Shown: positions 58,842-64,000 of the stretch, piece by piece | Layout: every line of letters begins with the position of its first letter | How positions within the stretch are numbered: the stretch's first letter is position 1 | Origin: Gammaproteobacteria bacterium | GTDB taxonomy: Bacteria > Pseudomonadota > Gammaproteobacteria > Burkholderiales > Thiobacillaceae | Length of the DNA: 64,000 bases | NCBI GenBank assembly: GCA_018820765.1 | Contig: JAHJNN010000011.1 | Span: 31,023-95,022, forward strand | Direction of reading: 5' to 3' | Notes under the pieces: model-generated | The model's input: the letters and a program-made list of their open reading frames with translations, nothing else | Databases searched by the model: none | What the model was told of the DNA's origin: nothing | Translations under genes and position numbers: made by a program

Positions 58842-59082
58842 ATATGTCAAGGCTTTTCATTTCCTCAAAAACGGCTTGTATTTGTTGCAGGTAAGCTTGA
58901 TCCCCGGTTGCCTCGCGAACCAATTCGTCCACCGAAACCGTCAGGTTTATGAGCACCGCATCACACCTTTTGTCCGACTGATTGTGCCCGATCCCTGTCG
59001 GATCCTTGTGCCCAGCCAGCTTCGACCCGTTGTCGTTGCCTCGAATCGCGCCGGACGTTCCCGGCGGTCATTCTTGCCGATC

Positions 59083-59649
59083 TCAGTTGGTCAGCACGGC
59101 CCTCACCAATCGGTCCAGCGCATGAAGCGCGGGCTGCGGCGAGTGATCGAACTGGGCCCGGATAATCGCGCCGTCGACCGCCACCGCGACCGCCTGCGCA
59201 TCGGCAGCGCGATGCCTCGAAGGTGGCAGCAAACGCGCGATCGCCTCCGTCATGTCCTGTTTGTGGCGCCGCGAAATCTCCACGACTTCGGGAAGGACGC
59301 CGCCCAGTTCTCCAACGCTGTTGATGAAGGCGCAACCCCGGAAATTCTCGTCGTTGAACCACTCGCCCAGGGCAGGAATGAGGGCGTTCACGCCCTTGCC
59401 ATGACGCTGCAGCGCATCGACAAACCATTCCATCCAGCGTCGATGCCGGTACTCCAGGAACTCGCGGATGAGGTCGTTCTTGCTGGGGAAATGCCTATAG
59501 AACGTGACCTTGGTGACACCCGATTCGGCGATCACGCGATCAATCCCTGTCGCGCGGATGCCGTCGCGATAAAAGAGGTCGTGCGCGGTCAGCAGAATGC
59601 GTTCGCGTGCGGGAAGCGCGGGCGAGATCTGGGTCTTGTTTGCTTGCAT
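59083..59649 (-). CDS. TetR-family repressor 2
   Basis: 188 aa, with HTH region GIDRVIAESGVTKVTFYRHF and a TetR_C domain with FRGCAFINSVGELG. Starts at ATG 59649 (MQANKTQISPALPARERIL). Divergent from the DUF1348 gene across a long palindrome. Confidence 0.9.
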   Translation of the reverse strand: MQANKTQISPALPARERILLTAHDLFYRDGIRATGIDRVIAESGVTKVTFYRHFPSKNDLIREFLEYRHRRWMEWFVDALQRHGKGVNALIPALGEWFNDENFRGCAFINSVGELGGVLPEVVEISRRHKQDMTEAIARLLPPSRHRAADAQAVAVAVDGAIIRAQFDHSPQPALHALDRLVRAVLTN

Positions 59650-59657
59650 GTCCAGAT

Positions 59658-59676
59658 TGTAGACAAGTCTGTCCAC
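59658..59676. promoter_or_regulatory. secondary TetR operator
   Basis: TGTAGACA-AGTC-TGTCCAC repeats the core of the main palindrome imperfectly, 9 nt before the TetR-2 start. Confidence 0.45.
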
Positions 59677-59690
59677 CGCAGGTAGAGTTC

Positions 59691-59718
59691 GTGATGTAGA
59701 CAACTCTGTCTACATCAC
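59691..59718. promoter_or_regulatory. 28-bp palindrome, main operator of TetR-2 / DUF1348
   Basis: GTGATGTAGACA-ACTC-TGTCTACATCAC has perfect 12-bp arms with a 4-nt spacer in the divergent region, 20 nt before the DUF1348 ATG. Confidence 0.8.
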
Positions 59719-59738
59719 TACGAGGATCGATTTGAACG

Positions 59739-60206
59739 ATGGAAACCAAGCCCCCCCTCCCCCCCTTTACCCATGAAACCGCCACCCAGAAGGTGCGCAT
59801 GGCCGAAGACGCCTGGAACACGCGCGACCCCGAGCGCGTTGCGTTCGTGTACACGGAAGACACGCATTGGCGCAATCGCGTCGAATTCCCCGTCGGACGC
59901 GAACAGGTGCGCCAGCTGCTCGAGCGCAAGTGGGCAAAGGAACTCGACTACCGCCTGATCAAGGAATTGTGGGCTGTGACCGGCAACCGCATCGCGGTGC
60001 GATTTGCTTACGAATGGCACGACGACTCCGGCCAGTGGTTCCGCTCCTACGGCAATGAAAACTGGGAGTTCAATGACCATGGCTTCATGATGCGCCGCTT
60101 CGCCAGCATCAACGATCTGCCGATCAAGCCGTCGGAGCGCAAGTTCTTCTGGGATCTGGGTCGCCGCCCGGACGAACATCCCGGGTTGAGCGACTTGGGG
60201 CTGTGA
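59739..60206 (+). CDS. DUF1348 (NTF2-like) protein
   Basis: 155 aa with a DUF1348/SnoaL-like cone fold ([39 protein letters not shown]). Small-molecule binding or an isomerase-like role is possible; no catalytic residues assigned. Predicted to be repressed by TetR-2. Confidence 0.9.
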   Translation: METKPPLPPFTHETATQKVRMAEDAWNTRDPERVAFVYTEDTHWRNRVEFPVGREQVRQLLERKWAKELDYRLIKELWAVTGNRIAVRFAYEWHDDSGQWFRSYGNENWEFNDHGFMMRRFASINDLPIKPSERKFFWDLGRRPDEHPGLSDLGL

Positions 60207-60316
60207 GAGCCGCCTTGTCCTGAAGCCGCGGGCACGGACGCCCATGCCGCGTTAGGGTTGGGTCGATGGATGCGCGGGGACAGGCTGCCGCCCACATCAA
60301 AAAATGAATCAAAATC

Positions 60317-60350
60317 CGCCTATTATGTACCAGTTGGTCCATAATAGGCG
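60317..60350. promoter_or_regulatory. 34-bp palindrome upstream of the sigma factor gene
   Basis: CGCCTATTATG (60317-60327) and CATAATAGGCG (60340-60350) are perfect 11-bp arms, and the spacer TACCAGTTGGTC contains a nested ACCA-GT-TGGT repeat. It ends 26 nt before the TTG start of the ECF sigma gene. The regulator is not identified. Confidence 0.75.
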
Positions 60351-60376
60351 AACATCCGTGTCCAGGAGACTCGAAA

Positions 60377-60964
60377 TTGAGCGACCTTAGCGAAGCACCC
60401 GAACAATGGCTTGAGAAACATGGCAGCGCGCTCTATCGCTTTGCCCTGGCACGCCTGCGCGACCCGCACAAGGCCGAGGAGGTGGTGCAGGACACGCTGG
60501 TCGCCGCCCTGCAGTCGCACGCTCGGTTCGCTGGCGGATCGTCGGTGCGCACCTGGCTCACGGGCATACTCAAACACAAGATCATGGATCAGTTCCGCCA
60601 CGAGGCGCGCACCTCGCCGCTGGAGGCGCCCGAGCGTCTGTCGTCCGAGAATCAGGACGTCGATGACGAGCTTTTCGACGCCAACGGCAGTTGGCGCGAA
60701 AACGTTTCCGACTGGGGCAACCCGGAAGACGCCCTGGAACGCAGCCAGCTGAGGGCGATCCTGCAGCATTGTCTGAGCGCGTTACCCGAACGCCTGAGCC
60801 GGCTGTTCATGCTGAGCGAGGTGATGGAGGAATCCACCGAAACCATCTGTCAGGAAATGGACGTCTCGCCGACGAACGTGTGGACGATGCTGTATCGGGC
60901 CCGCATGGGGCTCCGGCAGTGTCTCGAGCAGAACGGAGCCGGGCGCGCCCGGAAACAAGGCTGA
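60377..60964 (+). CDS. ECF-type RNA polymerase sigma factor
   Basis: 195 aa: sigma region 2 (about 18-85, RLRDPHKAEEVVQDTLVAAL) and region 4 (about 130-180, LPERLSRLFMLSEVMEESTETICQ, HTH). TTG start. The next gene encodes a zinc-finger anti-sigma with overlapping start (TGATG), so the two act as a pair. Probably directs the downstream HvfA-like gene. Confidence 0.92.
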   Translation: MSDLSEAPEQWLEKHGSALYRFALARLRDPHKAEEVVQDTLVAALQSHARFAGGSSVRTWLTGILKHKIMDQFRHEARTSPLEAPERLSSENQDVDDELFDANGSWRENVSDWGNPEDALERSQLRAILQHCLSALPERLSRLFMLSEVMEESTETICQEMDVSPTNVWTMLYRARMGLRQCLEQNGAGRARKQG

Positions 60965-61239
60965 TGCTGACATGCAAGGACGCGAGCCACCTGGCTTCAC
61001 ACCGCCAGGACCGCCCGCTGAGTTTTCGCGAACGCTGGGGACTGCGCATCCACCTGTGGATGTGCGGCAACTGCCGACGCTTCGAACGCCAGCTCGGACT
61101 GATGCGGCGCTTGCTGCGTCAGTCGTCACGTGACGCCGAAGCCGAAGTCGCGGATCAGGCGCTTTCGGCTGAGGCGCGCGAGCGCATCGGCCGGGTGCTT
61201 GCCGAGCAACAAAGCCACGGCGGCAAGCCATCCGCCTGA
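60964..61239 (+). CDS. zinc-finger anti-sigma factor (zf-HC2)
   Basis: 91 aa with the ZAS motif HLWMCGNC (His-x3-Cys-x2-Cys) and a charged C-terminal helix; no membrane segment, so it is cytosolic. Translationally coupled to the sigma gene. Confidence 0.85.
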   Translation: MLTCKDASHLASHRQDRPLSFRERWGLRIHLWMCGNCRRFERQLGLMRRLLRQSSRDAEAEVADQALSAEARERIGRVLAEQQSHGGKPSA

Positions 61240-61328
61240 CCGGGACCATCGTCATGACCACACCGCAGCGTCCTTGTTCGACCCGCTGCATGGGCACACA
61301 ACCAACTTGAAAGTTTAGGAGAACCAAC

Positions 61329-61622
61329 ATGAAAGCAAGCAAAGCCACCCTCACCCTCGCATTGACCGCCGCCATCGGCGCGGCCGGCATCGCCCATGCT
61401 GCCGGCAACCCGTTCGCGCTCAGCGCGCTTTCGCAGGGCTACATGGTGGCCGCGGCGGACAAGGCCCAGGACGGCAAATGCGGCGAAGGCAAATGCGGCG
61501 CCAAGAAAGAAGTCAAAGCCAAGGACGGGAAATGCGGTGAAGGCAAATGCGGGGGGGCGAAGGAGACCAAGGCCAAGGATGGAAAGTGCGGCGAAGGCAA
61601 GTGCGGCGGCGCCAAGAAGTAA
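61329..61622 (+). CDS. HvfA-like RiPP metallophore precursor (secreted EGKCG-repeat peptide)
   Basis: 97 aa: a signal peptide ending HAA, then NPFALSALSQGYMVA and three copies of DGKCGEGKCG at an 18-residue period, giving six cysteines. The EGKCG motif is the site modified to oxazolone-thioamide by the MNIO enzyme HvfB with HvfC in known systems, giving a copper-binding peptide. Neither enzyme gene lies next to it; a DoxX gene does. A clear AGGAGAACC ribosome site precedes the ATG. Confidence 0.88.
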   Translation: MKASKATLTLALTAAIGAAGIAHAAGNPFALSALSQGYMVAAADKAQDGKCGEGKCGAKKEVKAKDGKCGEGKCGGAKETKAKDGKCGEGKCGGAKK

Positions 61623-61700
61623 GTGATGCAGAAGGCCGGGAGCCCATGCCCCGGGTCGCCGTCATGCCGTTCGCACATCAACCACAAGGGCTTCATTTTC

Positions 61701-62165
61701 ATGAATTCGATCCTTCATCTTTATACGGGGCTGTCCGCGATGCTCAGCCAGACCGGAAGCTATCTTGGCCTGCTCGGCCTGCGCCTGTTGCTGGCCTGGG
61801 AGTTCTGGGAATCCGGCGTCGAGAAATTCAACGGCGAAAACTGGTTTTCCGACATCCAGGGGGCTTTCCCCTTCCCGTTCAATCTGGTGCCGGTGGACCT
61901 TTCGTGGTTCCTGTCCACCTGGTTCGAGCTGATCGGCGCCGTCGCACTGGTGATCGGGCTGGGCACCCGCTTCTTCAGCCTGTCGCTGATCATCCTCACC
62001 TTCGTCGCCTGGGCCAGCGTGCACGCGGGCAATGGCTATAACGTCTGCGACAACGGCTACAAGCTGCCGCTGATGTATCTGGTGATGTTCGTGCCCCTGC
62101 TGCTCTCCGGCCCCGGAAAACTGAGCCTGGATCACTGGATCGCCGGGCGGGTCAAGGCGCGCTGA
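61701..62165 (+). CDS. DoxX-family membrane protein
   Basis: 154 aa with four predicted TM helices (ALLGLRLLLAWEF type N-terminus, WFELIGAVALVIGLGTRFF, LPLMYLVMFVPLLL). DoxX proteins accompany EGKCG-peptide and other sulfur or redox loci. Starts at ATG 61701 with AAGGG upstream; an earlier in-frame ATG at 61626 would add a Cys-rich, non-membrane tail and is less likely. Confidence 0.88.
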   Translation: MNSILHLYTGLSAMLSQTGSYLGLLGLRLLLAWEFWESGVEKFNGENWFSDIQGAFPFPFNLVPVDLSWFLSTWFELIGAVALVIGLGTRFFSLSLIILTFVAWASVHAGNGYNVCDNGYKLPLMYLVMFVPLLLSGPGKLSLDHWIAGRVKAR

Positions 62166-62226
62166 GGCGCAGCCTTGCCGGCGGCCTGAGCCAGGCAATC
62201 GCCGACTACCCGCCTTGCCAGGGTCG

Positions 62227-63744
62227 CTAAGGGCCGGACGGCTCGGTCAGAAGACCCTGGCGCGCGAACAGCCACAATTGCTGATGCGTCAATTCGGCAA
62301 CCGTTTCCTGCGGCAGCTCCAATCCCGATTGCGCCAGCGTGGCGCGCATGACCGATGCAATCGCGTCGACGCTGCGCGTGCCATCCAGCATGCCCAGCAG
62401 CATCCGCCCGGTCGGGTCCAGATCCATCGCCACATGGCGCGCGCCGCTCACCACCCAGCCGGGGGTGTTCGCCTGCTGCAGCGCCAGTGCATTCGCGCAG
62501 GGGCGTTCGCCCGGCTCGACGGCAAACGAGCCGGCGACAACGGCCGGCATCAAGCCGTGCAGCAGCACCAGCTGAAACAGCGCGTCGCGGAACGCGGCTT
62601 CGTCGACGTCCGCGCCGGCGCCGTATTCGGCCAGCACCTGACTCGCGGCGGACAGCAGGGCCGCATAGCCCAGTGCACCGGGATAGGCGGCCGACAAGGC
62701 CATGACGGCCGCCTTCATCGCCGGTAGCGCGACCGGGAAGGTATTGCCCGCCGGGTTGAGGAAGCCCTGTTCGGTGGACGTTTCCAGATCGATTTCCTCG
62801 TCGCTGTGCAAGTCGGCATGGAACGCCAGTCCGCGCAAGGCTTCGGCCTGCGGCGGCTGGGCGCAGGGTGCATCGTCGCGCGCAACCAGGGCGCGCCGGA
62901 AACGGATGGCGAGCGCGTCGTCGAGTGCCGCCTCGGCGTCCCGCCAGCGCCCAGCCATGCCTTCCGGCGTCAGGCCCCAGGCGTCCTCGAGTTCGACCAC
63001 GGCGCGGCGCGGGCCCGCTTCGCCGACGTAGCGCAGGCCGTGCGCATCCAGTTGCGCGGCGAATTCGCCGAAGCCCATCGGCGCGTTGAATTCGGCCAGG
63101 TATTCGTGGAACAGATAGGACGGCGTGGCCGTCTTGAGATAGGCGATTTCCTTGAGCAGGAACGGATCGCTCCATTCGGCCTGCAGCTGGTCCAGCACGC
63201 GCAGGGCTTGCCGATGGCGTTCGGGGGCAGGCAGCTCGGCCGACGTACGCTCGATCAGGGCAGTGCGCAGCGGCTGCAGCGCATGCCAGCCGGCCGCGAC
63301 GTTGAAGCTGATATAGGCGATGCCATGCGGCGACAAATGGCGCCGGCAAACGTCGAGCAGCGCGTGCCGCACCGCGGGCGGCACCCAGGAAAACACGCCG
63401 TGCGCGATGATGATGTCGAACTCGCCGAGATCGTCCGGCAACGCGGCGAGGTCGCCGTGCACGATGCGGACGTTAGGCAGGCCGAGACGATGGATGAAGT
63501 CGGCGCCCGCCTGCGCCTGCACGCGCGACAGCTCCACCCCCACGCAGTCGGACTCCAGCCAGCGCCATGCCAGCGGAATCAGGTTGCCGCCCTGCGCGCA
63601 GCCGAGTTCGAGGATGCGCGCCTGACTCGGATCGGGCGCGACGAAGCCGTGCAGCCGGGCCACCGCCGCCAGAAAATCCGGCTGGGTTTCGGGCAGCGGC
63701 AGGCTGTCGTAGGGGAGTTCGTCGTAGCTGGCGAGGGTATCCAT
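62227..63744 (-). CDS. methyltransferase with regulatory domain (MethyTransf_Reg)
   Basis: 505 aa: an N-terminal class I SAM-methyltransferase (ARILELGCAQGGNLIPLAW as motif I, HGVFSWVPPAVRHALLDVCRRHL) and C-terminal regulatory region of PF10119 type (TPSYLFHEYLAEFNAPMGF). Such proteins often methylate peptides or small molecules; the substrate is unknown. Convergent with the DoxX gene, so not part of that operon. ATG 63744 is the family start (MDTLASYDELPYDSLPLPE). Confidence 0.88.
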   Translation of the reverse strand: MDTLASYDELPYDSLPLPETQPDFLAAVARLHGFVAPDPSQARILELGCAQGGNLIPLAWRWLESDCVGVELSRVQAQAGADFIHRLGLPNVRIVHGDLAALPDDLGEFDIIIAHGVFSWVPPAVRHALLDVCRRHLSPHGIAYISFNVAAGWHALQPLRTALIERTSAELPAPERHRQALRVLDQLQAEWSDPFLLKEIAYLKTATPSYLFHEYLAEFNAPMGFGEFAAQLDAHGLRYVGEAGPRRAVVELEDAWGLTPEGMAGRWRDAEAALDDALAIRFRRALVARDDAPCAQPPQAEALRGLAFHADLHSDEEIDLETSTEQGFLNPAGNTFPVALPAMKAAVMALSAAYPGALGYAALLSAASQVLAEYGAGADVDEAAFRDALFQLVLLHGLMPAVVAGSFAVEPGERPCANALALQQANTPGWVVSGARHVAMDLDPTGRMLLGMLDGTRSVDAIASVMRATLAQSGLELPQETVAELTHQQLWLFARQGLLTEPSGP

Positions 63745-63894
63745 GGCGGCGATTGTAGCGCCGCTCACCGCCTGTCATTGGAGGCGCGTAGCGCCGAAGC
63801 AATCCAGTCTTTGGCTTGGCGCGGAGCATGAAGGAGTAGTTAGTGCTTTCGCGGGGCCGCTGACCGTTGGCCGGGGGTAGCCCGGCGGCTAGTC

Positions 63895-63922
63895 ACTTTC
63901 TTTTGCTTCGCCAAAAGAAAGT
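63895..63922. repeat. stem-loop repeat common in betaproteobacteria
   Basis: ACTTTCTTTTG and CAAAAGAAAGT form perfect 11-bp arms around a 6-nt CTTCGC loop, in the non-coding tail 63769-64000. I recognise this stem-loop as a frequent intergenic repeat of beta-proteobacteria (from memory, not verified). Confidence 0.6.
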
Positions 63923-64000
63923 AACCCAAGAAAAGGCGCCCCCGACAGTCCCGAATTCCCGAAGATCAAGCGCGTCGGGTGGGCGGCAAAGAACTCGCCC

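Noticed and set aside
58842..59082. Stretch between the two TetR genes
   Set aside because: I see no gene, tRNA or strong hairpin here; only the operator at its edge is supported.
58693..59685. 330-aa plus-strand open frame over both TetR genes
   Set aside because: Opposite two clear TetR genes and their spacer; low-complexity composition.
62227..63744. The large methyltransferase as the missing HvfB/HvfC maturation enzyme
   Set aside because: It has a SAM-binding Rossmann fold, not the MNIO TIM barrel or the DUF2063 fold, and it is convergent rather than co-directional.

Overview
This 64 kb window is GC-rich, densely packed chromosome from a betaproteobacterium, most likely a Thiobacillus-like sulfur oxidiser (inference). 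The support is: fabI–ppiD–tRNA–hupB–lon–clpX–clpP–tig in this order; a his operon running on into hinT–tatABC; hopanoid-type squalene genes hpnCDE; and a tusA–dsrE sulfur-carrier pair. I see no prophage, CRISPR array, rRNA or complete insertion sequence.

Layout. 0–9 kb: serB; an isolated flgM behind an excellent sigma-28 promoter; a small heavy-metal-binding protein; a periplasmic binding protein paired with a HAMP-GGDEF-EAL protein; dnaQ–rnhA–methyltransferase divergent from gloB; and mltD. 9–15.7 kb: a tightly overlapping oligopeptide-type ABC operon (YejABEF-like). 15.7–25.3 kb: fabI convergent with ppiD, tRNA-Asp, tRNA-Val, hupB, then lon, clpX, clpP, tig and tRNA-Leu. 25.3–30.3 kb: hpnC–hpnD–hpnE–SDR with overlapping ends, then a membrane Ser/Thr kinase. 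30.3–31.7 kb: amtB with a sigma-54-type promoter and two NtrC-like sites. 31.6–39.6 kb: hisD-C-B-H-A-F-I-E, hinT, tatA-B-C, all on the minus strand. 39.7–49 kb: a Fur-family regulator, a LysR regulator, lplT, SPFH and NfeD proteins, two TPM proteins, lemA, a methyltransferase with an FKBP-like N-terminus, a family-4 uracil-DNA glycosylase and rimI. 49–54.4 kb: tsaB, a PQQ-type sugar dehydrogenase, a secreted HIRAN protein, a PIN-PhoH ATPase and two secreted proteins.

The last 10 kb looks accessory and regulatory. It holds a secreted protein divergent from an AraC regulator; a minus-strand run TetR, AhpD-like, thioredoxin-fold peroxidase-like, TusA, DsrE; a second TetR divergent from a DUF1348 protein; and an ECF sigma / zinc-finger anti-sigma pair followed by a secreted DGKCGEGKCG-repeat peptide (HvfA-type copper-binding RiPP precursor) and a DoxX membrane protein. 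Each block has a clear palindrome at its promoter. The HvfA-like locus lacks the usual DUF692 and DUF2063 maturation genes next to it and is the most interesting gene set here. Two small elements with TA-flanked terminal inverted repeats (40.5 and 44.4 kb) look like MITEs. In both, gene stop codons are formed by the element edge.
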